From NCBI RefSeq assembly GCF_900109265.1, contig NZ_FNZM01000019.1, positions 1-64,000 of the forward strand: a stretch of 64,000 nt of DNA. The letters are read 5' to 3'. Shown piece after piece: positions 1 to 7,924 of the stretch. This DNA comes from Paraburkholderia tropica. GTDB taxonomy: Bacteria > Pseudomonadota > Gammaproteobacteria > Burkholderiales > Burkholderiaceae. The position numbers and the translations under genes are program-made. Each line of letters starts with the position of its first letter. The first letter of the stretch is position 1. A model generated the notes under the pieces. That model was not told the DNA's origin. It worked only from the letters and a program-made list of their open reading frames with translations, and searched no databases.

Positions 1-473
1 CAGGTCGCATCACCTATCAAGCGCCCACACTTATCGGCTGTAAATTTTTAAAGAACAATTTCGTCTCAATCGCTTCGTTTTCGTTCGCAGCGATCAGCGA
101 AGGAGGCGAATTATGAATGCGATCCGACCTCGCGTCAAGCATATCTGCAAAATAATTTACGCGCCCTCTCGAGGCTGCGTCAGCCTTCAAAAATTGCGGC
201 AAATCGGTAGTAGGCAACTACATGACATAGAGTCACGCCCCCCCCGGGCAGCTACCGTATTACAGCGCGCCAGGCAACGTGCCTGGTACTTATCATCCAC
301 CCGGCTTTAAAGGCCCACGACTTCTCGCACGACGCATGCATTAGCCTGGGCGGCCAAGTCCACGCCACCTGGCTAACGGAGCGTCTAAGTCGCTTGGGGC
401 GGTCAGCGACCATCGGCAGACGGACACAATGGTTCTCCGTCATCCACTCGCACACGCGCGGTTACACACTCTG
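1..473. other. left-edge region with no recognised gene
   Basis: I recognise no gene here. Only short open frames of about 65 codons occur on either strand, with no family resemblance or convincing ribosome binding site. The window edge cuts the region, so it could hold the end of a feature lying outside. Confidence 0.4.
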
Positions 474-503
474 TTGACAAATCAAGACGACCGGTCATAT
501 TAT
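474..503 (+). promoter_or_regulatory. promoter and operator of the tetR gene
   Basis: A consensus -35 box TTGACA lies at 474-479. A -10 box ATATTA (497-502, spacer 17) or TATTAT (498-503, spacer 18) follows. Between them is the perfect palindrome GACCGGTC (489-496), inside a 15-nt word (487-501) that recurs exactly at 1149-1163 in front of the next gene. An operator between -35 and -10 fits repression by the TetR protein encoded just downstream (autoregulation is inferred). Confidence 0.75.
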
Positions 504-528
504 GCGTTCAACCTAGGAGCAAAGATCG

Positions 529-1107
529 ATGGCCCGTCCGAGCATGAAGCAGGAAATCATTGAAGCCGGTCTTCAGACCCTTCATTTGTATGGATTCAAC
601 GGATCGGCGGTCGGCGACATCACTGGTGCGGCGGGCGTGCCTAAGGGCTCGTTCTACAACCACTTCGAGAGCAAGGACGCACTGGCCCTCGTCGCGCTGG
701 ACGCTTACTGGGAACGCGGCGCGGACCGGATCGCCGTGCTCGCCGATTCCAGCATCGACCCGGTCGAGCGTCTGCGCCACTATTTCGCCGCCCTCGCCGA
801 CTTCATCGCCGATAAGGATTTTCGCTACGGTTGCCTGATCGGCAATTTCAGCACGGAGTTGGCTTCGCACCATGAAGCGGTGCGAAGCCGCCTCGCGTCT
901 TTATACGAAACCTGGACCCGCGCGATCGAAGCCTGCGTGCAGGAGACCATCGATGCAAAGCGCACGCCGCCAGCACTTTCCGCCCGCGACATCGCATCGT
1001 TCCTGCTGAATTCGTGGGAAGGCACGGTCCTCCGCGCCAAAGTGCAGCAGGATCGCGGTCCGCTCGACCTGTTCGCCAGCGTCATCTTCAGCACCCTGTT
1101 CAAATAA
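529..1107 (+). CDS. TetR/AcrR family transcriptional regulator
   Basis: A 192-residue TetR-type repressor. Residues about 1-55 form the N-terminal helix-turn-helix, with the recognition-helix signature KGSFYNHFESKDALA; the rest is the helical ligand-binding and dimerisation domain. The ATG at 529 is preceded by AGGAG at 515-519. A hairpin terminator follows directly, and the next gene, an Old Yellow Enzyme, has the same operator word. This is the common arrangement for TetR proteins that sense reactive electrophiles (NemR-like), so de-repression by an enal, quinone or similar compound is likely. The ligand is inferred, not visible. Confidence 0.9.
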   Translation: MARPSMKQEIIEAGLQTLHLYGFNGSAVGDITGAAGVPKGSFYNHFESKDALALVALDAYWERGADRIAVLADSSIDPVERLRHYFAALADFIADKDFRYGCLIGNFSTELASHHEAVRSRLASLYETWTRAIEACVQETIDAKRTPPALSARDIASFLLNSWEGTVLRAKVQQDRGPLDLFASVIFSTLFK

Positions 1108-1110
1108 CTC

Positions 1111-1135
1111 GCAAAAAGCCTTCGGGCTTTTTTTG
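1111..1135 (+). terminator. rho-independent terminator after tetR
   Basis: An AAAAAGCC / GGCTTTTT hairpin with a TTCG-type loop and a T run lies 3-28 nt after the tetR stop codon. It separates tetR from the alkene reductase gene, which therefore needs its own promoter. Confidence 0.85.
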
Positions 1136-1167
1136 CAGACCATCTAAAACGACCGGTCATATTGGAG
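1133..1167 (+). promoter_or_regulatory. second TetR operator and promoter of the alkene reductase
   Basis: The 15-nt word containing GACCGGTC is repeated identically at 1149-1163. A weak -35 (TTGCAG, 1133-1138) and -10 (TCATAT, 1157-1162) frame it, and the GGAG ribosome binding site (1164-1167) follows at once. Operator and promoter overlap, so the same TetR repressor probably controls the oxidoreductase genes downstream. Confidence 0.65.
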
Positions 1168-1173
1168 TTCGGC

Positions 1174-2286
1174 ATGAAACTGTTTGCGCCCTTCGCGTTG
1201 GGTCCGTTCCCTCTGAAGCATCGCGTCGTCATGCCGCCGCTCACGCGTATGCGGGCGGATGCCGATGGCGTGCCGTCGCCGTTGGCCGCGACCTACTACG
1301 GGCAGCGGGCCAGCGAGGGCGGACTGGTTATCGCCGAGGCCACGCAGATTTCACAGCAAGGCCAAGGCTATCCGCAGACGCCCGGCATCGTCACCGACAA
1401 TCAGGTCGTCGCCTGGCAGCGCGTCACGCAGGCCGTGAAGGCACGCGGCGCGGTGATGTTTCTCCAGCTTTGGCACGTCGGCCGCATTTCCCATTCGTCG
1501 TTCCAGCGCAATGGTTCGCCGCCCGTCGCGCCGTCCGCCATCCAGCCCGCCGGCAACGCATTCACGAGCACGTTTGCGCGCGTGCCGTACGAAACGCCCC
1601 ATGCGCTCGACGTGAACGAAATCGCGGCGATCGTCGCGGATTTCCGCAAGGCCGCAGAGAACGCGAAAGCCGCGGGTTTCGATGGCGTGGAGATTCACGG
1701 CGCGAACGGCTATCTCCTTCAACAGTTTCTCGAAGACAAGACCAACCACCGCACGGACCGCTACGGCGGATCGATCGAGAATCGCGCGCGCCTGCTTTTC
1801 GAGGTCATCGATGCTGTTGCCGACGTGTGGCCGCTCGAACGGATCGGGGTTCGCCTGTCCCCGTACTGCAACGTCGGTGACATTGCGGACAGCGATCCGC
1901 AGACGCTTTATCGATACGTCATTGGCGAGTTGTCCGAGCGGGGCATCGCCTATCTGCACCTGATCGAGTCGCAGACAAGTTGGGCATCCGCATCCGTGAG
2001 CACCACCCAGCGCGAAACGCCGAAGTCGATTGCCGCGCTTTTCCGCCCGTATTTCAAGGGCCCGTTGATCGCATCAGGCGGATTCACGCGCGAAAGCGCG
2101 GAGCGCACGCTCGTGGAAGGCCACGCGGATCTGATCGCGTTCGGCCGGCCGTTCATCGCGAACCCCGATCTGCCGGACCGTCTGAAACGTGGCGCGAGCC
2201 TGAACGAAGCCGATCAGAAGACGTTCTACGGCGGCGCCGAACACGGCTACACCGACTATCGGGAACTCGCCGAAACCGCGCTTTAA
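1174..2286 (+). CDS. Old Yellow Enzyme family alkene reductase (NemA-like)
   Basis: A 370-residue FMN-dependent ene-reductase of the OYE/NemA class, which reduces activated C=C bonds of enals, enones, maleimides or nitro compounds with NAD(P)H. Visible marks: the PLTRMRA segment near residue 22 (flavin-contacting Thr24), the substrate-anion pair H175-G-A-N178 in VEIHGANGYL, and the DRYGGSIENR segment near 193. Length matches the family. The ATG at 1174 is preferred over the in-frame TTG at 1162 because GGAG lies 7 nt before it and the family starts with MKLF-type residues. It is the first gene of the set behind the TetR operator; the physiological substrate is unknown. Confidence 0.93.
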   Translation: MKLFAPFALGPFPLKHRVVMPPLTRMRADADGVPSPLAATYYGQRASEGGLVIAEATQISQQGQGYPQTPGIVTDNQVVAWQRVTQAVKARGAVMFLQLWHVGRISHSSFQRNGSPPVAPSAIQPAGNAFTSTFARVPYETPHALDVNEIAAIVADFRKAAENAKAAGFDGVEIHGANGYLLQQFLEDKTNHRTDRYGGSIENRARLLFEVIDAVADVWPLERIGVRLSPYCNVGDIADSDPQTLYRYVIGELSERGIAYLHLIESQTSWASASVSTTQRETPKSIAALFRPYFKGPLIASGGFTRESAERTLVEGHADLIAFGRPFIANPDLPDRLKRGASLNEADQKTFYGGAEHGYTDYRELAETAL

Positions 2287-2324
2287 GCGCACTTCCACAA
2301 GCCCATCGCAATCGGAGACAGCAA

Positions 2325-3097
2325 TTGGTCGAACACATAAAACAGGCACTTTCGCAGGGCATTCTCACGCTCACCATCGCGCGCGCGGACAAGAAAAACG
2401 CCTTGACCAACGATATGTACGGCGCGCTCGCCGACGCCCTGACGCAAGCCGAAAAAGACGACGCCATTCGCGTCGTACTCATTCAGGCAGACGGCGACAT
2501 GTTCACCGCGGGCAACGACCTCGCGGAATTTGCCGAGCAATCCGCCGGAAACGGGCCGGAAGAATGCAGGTCGTTCGCTTCGTGCGCGCGCTCGCCAACG
2601 CGACGGTCACGATCGTCGCGGCGGTGAACGGCAAGGCGGTCGGCATCGGCACGACGATGCTGCTCCATTGCGATCACGTGCTGCTCGCCGACGATGCACA
2701 GCTCATCACGCCGTTCGTCAATCTCGCGCTCGTTCCCGAAGCGGCGTCGAGCTATCTGCTGCCGCTCACGATCGGCCATGTGAAGGCGTTCGAGATGTTC
2801 GCGCTGGGCGATCCGGTGGACGCCGCCACCGCGGTGTCATGGGGCGTCGCGAACCGCGTGGTGCCCGCCGCGACGTTGCGTGAGGAAGCGCAACACGTTG
2901 CGGAGCGATTCGCTTCGAAGCCAGTCGGTTCGCTCACGGCGATGAAGCGACTGATGCGCGACGCGGCCCGGATCACCGATCAGGTCAACAGCGAGCGCTT
3001 CATCTTCAGGAAGCGCCTCAAGAGCGCGGAAGCCAAAGAAGCCTTCGCGGCGTTCGCCGACAAGCGCAAGCCCGACTTCACGAAAATCTCGGGCTAA
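2325..3097 (+). pseudogene. enoyl-CoA hydratase/isomerase family gene with a -1 frameshift
   Basis: Crotonase-fold protein split over two frames. The first frame starts at TTG 2325 (GGAGA at 2314-2318) and gives the N-terminal third, including the MFTAGNDL oxyanion-hole segment. The second starts at ATG 2564 and covers the rest (AAVNGKAVGIGTTMLLHCD, then the C-terminal helices), ending at 3097. The frames meet at GAAGAATGCAG (2559-2569); one extra A there would restore a continuous protein of about 257 residues, the normal family length. Either a real one-base deletion or a sequencing error in a short A run. It lies 38 nt after the alkene reductase, apparently in the same operon. Substrate unknown. 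Confidence 0.75.
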
Positions 3098-3165
3098 CGC
3101 GTAACGTCCAACGATCATGCGGCGCAATTGCCGCCCGCATTCAACCGATCCATCCGGAAACGAAC

Positions 3166-3828
3166 ATGAAAATTGCCCTTCTCGCCGCGACCGGTCGCGC
3201 CGGTCTCACCATTCTTGCAGAGCTGGTCGCACGCGGCCATAGCGTCGTGGCCGTCGCGCGCAATCCTTCGAAGCTTCCCGAGCCGCTTCCGGGAACCGTG
3301 CAGGTCGTCCGCGATGATCTGGGCGATGCCGAGCGTCTCGCGCAAATCATTGCGGGCGTCGATGCCGTCGTCAGCGCGTTTGGTCCCGCGACCAGCGATC
3401 CGCGCTTCACGACCGACACGAGCTACACCGATCAACTGGTTGAAGTCACCGAACGGGTCATTGCGGCCGTCGATCAAGCCGCGATCCCGCGTTTGCTCGT
3501 CGTCGGCGGCGCGGGATCGCTGCAGTTCTCGCCGGGCGTGCGTGTGCTCGAATCCGGACATTGGCCCGCGCCCTACGTGCCGATCGCGACTTCGCATGTG
3601 AAGGCATTCGCCGCGCTGCGTGCATCGACGATCGACTGGACCTATTTCAGCCCGCCGATCCTGATCCAGCCGGGCGAACGCACCGGAAAATTCAGGCTGG
3701 GCAAGGACGATCTGATCCGCGACGCGGACGGCAAGAGCCACGTCTCGTTTGAGGATTATGCGGTTGCAGTAGTCGACGAACTTGAGCAGCCGCAGAACCG
3801 CCGCGCGCGCTTCACCGTCGGTTACTAG
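3166..3828 (+). CDS. NAD(P)-binding oxidoreductase, NmrA/atypical SDR type
   Basis: A 220-residue Rossmann protein. The N-terminal strand-loop-helix LLAATGRAGLTILAEL gives the dinucleotide-binding glycines near residues 10-13, and VAVARNPSKL follows as the second strand with an NADP-type basic patch. VVSAFGP and LLVVGGAGS are the next strands. No classical YxxxK pair is obvious, which fits the atypical short-chain/NmrA-like group related to flavin reductases and redox sensors. GGAAA precedes the ATG. It is the last gene in the set controlled from the TetR operator, 68 nt after the hydratase. The reaction is not predictable. Confidence 0.8.
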   Translation: MKIALLAATGRAGLTILAELVARGHSVVAVARNPSKLPEPLPGTVQVVRDDLGDAERLAQIIAGVDAVVSAFGPATSDPRFTTDTSYTDQLVEVTERVIAAVDQAAIPRLLVVGGAGSLQFSPGVRVLESGHWPAPYVPIATSHVKAFAALRASTIDWTYFSPPILIQPGERTGKFRLGKDDLIRDADGKSHVSFEDYAVAVVDELEQPQNRRARFTVGY

Positions 3829-4413
3829 CGCGGCCTTACATGCCAATCTATTTGCCGACGATCTTAGTCTGCGGGTGTCGGCGATTCTGCTGGCTCTGCG
3901 TGGCAGGTCGGCAAATGAAACCTCTCGTCTCGCGGCTTTCATGAAGCCGCGGGCAGTTGAATGAACCGATGTGGACCGCTTGCCAACGTATACCTGCCGC
4001 TCAGGTTTGCAGGCCACGAAGCCGGCTCGGGGTTTCGCATGAAAGGCCGCGCCCACGGCAAGCGCCACGCCTGGTCGTCGGGCGCTAGTCGGCCATGAGC
4101 CGTCGTTGCCAAGCTGTCGTTTGGTGGCAGCTTTAGGCTTTGCAGCCGACATCGTAATTTTGGTTTTCGTCTGGCGAGCGAAGAGCTCATCAACGTCCAA
4201 TAATGGACTACCGTCAGGATTCCTTTGCACGTCACGTTGACGCAATACGAACGGCCGGGTTCTCACTGCAGCGAAACCATGCGGCAATTGGCTCAAGGTC
4301 TAAGTCATCTTTATACGGACTGAGCCCCGGGCGCCTCATGGAATCTCCATCATCACTATCGCCTGCCGGTTTGCGGCATTTCCGAATCCTCAGCAGCCTG
4401 GACTTCGCCGGGA
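3829..4413. other. non-coding or degenerate region
   Basis: 585 nt with lower GC than the preceding genes and no recognisable gene. A minus-strand open frame runs through it (to 4296) but also crosses two genes antisense and shows no family features. It marks the start of the less GC-rich accessory stretch; it could hold decayed genes, but I cannot identify any. Confidence 0.4.
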
Positions 4414-5019
4414 CTAGGGATTCGCGTAGCCGTGCAAGAACGCCGACACCGCCGACGCAACAGCCTTCTTCAATCTGATCTCGTTTGGCTGCCGTTCAAC
4501 ACACCAAAGCTGGCGCTCCAGAATTGACGACTCACACAAAGCCTTAAAATGCAAAGCAAGCGTCGTTGAATCCACCGGCCTTATAGCTGAGTTTGCCAAT
4601 AGTTCGTCGAATACCCGGATGAGCGCTTCGATCGTTCGCTTGGGTCCGTTTTCATAGAAGATCCGAGCAAGGTCAGGCAGTCTCCTGGCTTCACTGATGA
4701 TCAGGCGATCCAGCGCGACCACGTTTGGCGTCGTGATCAGCCGAAGAAACTCAAGACCAAGCTTTGTCAGCGTCTTCTCAATGTTCCTCCCGTCGACCGG
4801 GACATCAATCAGTCGCTCAACGGCACTACGGCCCGCTTCAACAACGAAAGCCTCGAACAGTTCTTCTTTCGATGCAAAGTAGTTGTACAACGTGACCTTT
4901 GACCCACCGACGTCGGCCGCGATCATGTCCATTGAAACTGACGAAAAACCACGATCGACGAAAAGTCGTCCAGCTGATTCTATGTAAGCAAGTCGTCGGC
5001 TTTCTGTCTTGACGCGCAA
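4414..5019 (-). CDS. TetR/AcrR family transcriptional regulator
   Basis: A 201-residue TetR-type repressor. The helix-turn-helix covers residues about 10-55, with recognition segment GGSKVTLYNYFASKEELFEAF; residues 60-200 form the ligand domain, similar to the AefR-like C-terminal domain. The start is TTG at 5019: an in-frame TAG lies two codons upstream and any internal ATG would cut the HTH. Divergent from the dioxygenase gene at 5516; three TGTAC-N6-GTACA palindromes lie between them, one of them 23 bp before this start codon. Autoregulation and control of the dioxygenase are inferred. Lower GC than the core genes. Confidence 0.88.
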   Translation of the reverse strand: MRVKTESRRLAYIESAGRLFVDRGFSSVSMDMIAADVGGSKVTLYNYFASKEELFEAFVVEAGRSAVERLIDVPVDGRNIEKTLTKLGLEFLRLITTPNVVALDRLIISEARRLPDLARIFYENGPKRTIEALIRVFDELLANSAIRPVDSTTLALHFKALCESSILERQLWCVERQPNEIRLKKAVASAVSAFLHGYANP

Positions 5020-5041
5020 TTTCTATCTCGCATGCAATAAC

Positions 5042-5057
5042 TGTACCCCATCGTACA
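5042..5057. promoter_or_regulatory. operator copy 1 (TGTAC-N6-GTACA)
   Basis: A 16-bp palindrome with exact arms, immediately upstream of the TetR start codon (5019). A TTGACC box follows at 5064-5069, as it does behind copy 2. A degraded fourth copy may lie at 5092-5107, where the right arm is intact and 3 of 5 left-arm bases match. Confidence 0.7.
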
Positions 5058-5423
5058 TTTTTATTGACCTCACGTCCAGGCCACTTATAACAGTGCACAT
5101 TAGTACAGCTTTGTGGCCGTTCATGCCGACCTTAGCAACCGGTTTTCTAGCTGTCCATCTCTCCTCGCCGAGCAGGTGAAGTCGTGACAAGTTCTCCCCC
5201 TCCTCTCCGCCCACGCATCGACACCTGTGTCCTTCGCGCGTCATACGAATTGCGCGGCACTGCTCGCCCGGCAGCAGCGGCTGCATTCGGTCGGCCGCAG
5301 GGGCTGTTGCAGGCCATGTCTATCGGTGCAGCACGAACCGCGTCCGTATCCGTTCTGACACCTACTTGCCATGAGACACGCCTGGTGGAAGGCGCGCCAG
5401 ACGAACAGACTGCCCGACATATC
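5058..5423. other. divergent intergenic region, no gene seen
   Basis: About 370 nt between the two operator clusters. A short plus-strand frame (5184-5432) has no recognisable features. It probably holds only the two divergent promoters. Confidence 0.45.
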
Positions 5424-5493
5424 TGTACTTAATCGTACATTTATGTTGACTTTACCTCCGCCATTGCCGATCATATGTGTACGGTCAAGTACA
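5424..5493 (+). promoter_or_regulatory. dioxygenase promoter with operator copies 2 and 3
   Basis: Two perfect TGTAC-N6-GTACA palindromes at 5424-5439 and 5478-5493 frame a -35 box TTGACT (5446-5451) and a weak -10 TCATAT (5471-5476, spacer 19). Copy 3 falls near the expected transcription start. Binding of the divergent TetR protein at both would exclude RNA polymerase. Confidence 0.7.
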
Positions 5494-5515
5494 GTTATGT
5501 CGAAGGGAGAAAGTC

Positions 5516-6961
5516 ATGAGTTCGCAGTTTCCGAGCACACCCGAATTCGTCGGGCTTTATCAGCCAAGCCGCGTTGAGGCGGATGTGACGGACCTTGAGG
5601 TCGAGGGAACACTGCCAGACTGCATCAGCGGCGTTTTTTACCAAGTGGCGCCGGATCCCCAGTACCCGCCGATGCTCGGCAACGATATCTTCTTCAACGG
5701 TGATGGCGCCGTTTGCGCCTTTCGCTTTGATCACGGAAAGGTCAGCCTGAAACGGCGGTACGTTCAAACCGACAGATTGCGCGCGCAACGCCGGGAACGC
5801 CGCTCGCTCAATGGCGTTTACCGAAACGTCTTTACAAACGACCCGCAGGCAGCCCAGAACAACAGTACGGCAAACACAACCGTACTGAAGCACAACGGTG
5901 TCTTACTCGCGATGAAGGAAGACAACCTCCCATACGCGATGGATCCGGACACGCTCGAGACCTTTGGAGTGTGGGACTTTGATGGGCAAGTGCGATCTGC
6001 GACATTCACCGCTCATCCAAAAGTGGATCCCGAAACCGGCGATCTGCTCTGCTTCGCCTATGAAGCCAAGGGCGACGGCACTCCTGATATTGCCTACTTT
6101 GAGATCGGCGCATTCGGGGAGTTGAAGCGTGAAGTGTGGTTCAAGGCGCCGTACGCTGCGATGATTCACGATTTCGCGATCACCGAACATCATGTTGTCT
6201 TCCCTGTTATCCCTTTGACTGTCGACGTCGAGCGAATGAAAAACGGCGGCCCGCATTTTCAGTGGCAACCAGACCTTCCGCAATTGTTTGGAGTTCTTCC
6301 GAGGCTCGGTTCTGCTGACGACATTCGTTGGTATTACGGTCCGGCAAATGGGTTTCAAGGTCACACGCTGAATTCCTTTGAAGAGGGGAGCCGCATTCAC
6401 GTGGACATGCCGGTGACGGGAGGGAATGTCTTTTACTTTTTCCCACAGGAAGACGGCTCTGTTCCGCCACCAGAAACGCTTAAAGCGTCATTGATGCGCT
6501 GGACTTTTGATCTGGACGCCACGATCAATAAAGTCGAGCCCAAAGCACTGATGGACTTTCCGTGTGAATTTCCACGCTGTGATGAGCGCTATACAGGGCG
6601 GCCGTATCGCCACGGATTCGTTCTCAAATTCGATCCAGGTTTGCCGTTTGACGGTGAAAACCTTGGTGCTCCACCCTTCCAGTTTTTCAACGAGATCGCA
6701 CACGTCGATGTTGTATCGGGCGATACCGAAGCATGGTTCGCCGGGGACGCAGAGTGCTTACAAGAGCCGATTTTCGTTCCACGGAGCCCCGACGCACCTG
6801 AAGGCGATGGGTTTGTGATCAGCGTTCTTAACCATCTTCGATCGCAAACAAGTGAACTGGTGGTGCTTGACGGAATGAAGATGTCGTCGGGACCTGTGGC
6901 ACGGATCAAGATTCCATTCCGGTTGCGCATGTCCCTGCATGGCAGCTGGTCCCCTCTTTGA
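5516..6961 (+). CDS. carotenoid oxygenase family dioxygenase (lignostilbene dioxygenase-like)
   Basis: A 481-residue seven-bladed-propeller dioxygenase that cleaves a C=C bond of apocarotenoids, stilbenes or related phenylpropenoids. The four iron-ligand histidines are all identifiable: H167 (TAHPKVD), H218 (MIHDFAIT), H283 (GHTLNSFEEG) and H475 in the C-terminal LHGSW. The tail ends shortly after the last ligand, as usual. ATG 5516 has GGGAGA just upstream; the earlier in-frame GTG at 5477 lies inside operator copy 3 and is rejected. Under apparent control of the divergent TetR gene. GC is clearly below that of the core genes, suggesting acquisition. Substrate cannot be told from sequence; a lignin-derived stilbene is a reasonable guess. 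Confidence 0.9.
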   Translation: MSSQFPSTPEFVGLYQPSRVEADVTDLEVEGTLPDCISGVFYQVAPDPQYPPMLGNDIFFNGDGAVCAFRFDHGKVSLKRRYVQTDRLRAQRRERRSLNGVYRNVFTNDPQAAQNNSTANTTVLKHNGVLLAMKEDNLPYAMDPDTLETFGVWDFDGQVRSATFTAHPKVDPETGDLLCFAYEAKGDGTPDIAYFEIGAFGELKREVWFKAPYAAMIHDFAITEHHVVFPVIPLTVDVERMKNGGPHFQWQPDLPQLFGVLPRLGSADDIRWYYGPANGFQGHTLNSFEEGSRIHVDMPVTGGNVFYFFPQEDGSVPPPETLKASLMRWTFDLDATINKVEPKALMDFPCEFPRCDERYTGRPYRHGFVLKFDPGLPFDGENLGAPPFQFFNEIAHVDVVSGDTEAWFAGDAECLQEPIFVPRSPDAPEGDGFVISVLNHLRSQTSELVVLDGMKMSSGPVARIKIPFRLRMSLHGSWSPL

Positions 6962-7034
6962 GGGAAACCGATTAAGCCGCTTCTATTGAAATTATCACAA
7001 ATGGAAGCGGTAAATGAGAGGAGGCCACAACATC

Positions 7035-7289
7035 ATGAGTCGCATAGCATCCATAGGAATTTTACTGTTAGGCAGTACATTTTTTACAAATGCTTCGTTT
7101 GGCGCACCCGGGCTGGAGCAGACGGGTACGCCTATACAACAGTCGACTACGGCCACGCAGATCGAAGTACCAGCGCCCAGCGTTTCTGTCAAAGCCAGGG
7201 AAAGCCCGTCTCAGGAAGAACGCGAACGACAGAAAGCGAGGCTTGAAGAAAACGTTCGCACAATTGTCCGGTACGCGAGAGGCTTTTGA
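7035..7289 (+). CDS. small exported protein of unknown function
   Basis: An 84-residue protein with a cleavable signal peptide (MSRIASIGILLLGSTFF core, likely cut after ASFGA). A Thr/Gln/Pro-rich segment follows, then a charged helix (EERERQKARLEENVR). A strong GAGGAGG lies at 7018-7024, 10 nt before ATG 7035, so the in-frame ATG at 7014 is less likely. It starts 73 nt after the dioxygenase stop, across a small CCGCTTC/GAAGCGG hairpin (6977-7010), so it is probably co-transcribed. I do not recognise the family. Confidence 0.6.
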   Translation: MSRIASIGILLLGSTFFTNASFGAPGLEQTGTPIQQSTTATQIEVPAPSVSVKARESPSQEERERQKARLEENVRTIVRYARGF

Positions 7290-7924
7290 TAGAGTTTTTT
7301 TAGCACAGCGCCTGCGAGCGTCAATCGGCAAGGCGTGGCTTGCCCAGCACCGGCTTCCTGGCGATGTGCGTGACAACCGGTCATGATGCTCCCGAAGCCC
7401 GACCAGATGTCGCTGGTTCTTGAATCGATCTACAGAAAGCTTTCGCGTGTTGATGCGTGCAACGCAGTAAATTTTCCTTACCACAGCCTGCATCCAGCAC
7501 CAAATCATCGGCAGATAAATTGTCAGTTACGCTCCGGATAAATCCAAAATCCTTGCGACGTGAAAGCGGATTGAGATAGCGGTGATTACGATGCGCGATT
7601 GTCGAAAAAAGAAAGGGATGGTGGTTCGTGTTGGTTATGGCTCTCTTGCGAAAAGGAATTGATGAGTTCTTTCAATATCGTTTCGCAAAGAGCCTTCATA
7701 CACGGACCCCCCAAATGTTTTCATTTTTTACCTTGAGCGCGAGTCTACGCCGTTTACCAAGGGACCAGAATTCCTGAATCGAGTGACCGCTTTGGGAGTT
7801 TTCGAATGGCTGGTTCGGGTCGACATCGCGTGTTCGATTTGAAGTCAGCACAGCGGGCATGGGTCGGAACTTATCTCTCGCCTGATACACTTGCTCGGAA
7901 ACTGGTAAGAAAGAGGCGCATTTA
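7290..7924. other. intergenic region with a long imperfect inverted repeat
   Basis: 635 nt with no recognisable gene. The only clear structure is an imperfect inverted repeat with arms at 7639-7653 and 7681-7694, differing by one base and separated by 27 nt. It has no T tail in either direction, so it is not an ordinary terminator. Confidence 0.5.

Noticed and set aside
3115..4296. 393-codon minus-strand open frame
   Set aside because: It runs antisense through the NmrA-like gene and across the intergenic gap, without recognisable features or start signals.
7639..7694. integron attC site
   Set aside because: No RYYYAAC/GTTRRRY core pairs at the arm ends and no integron integrase in the window.
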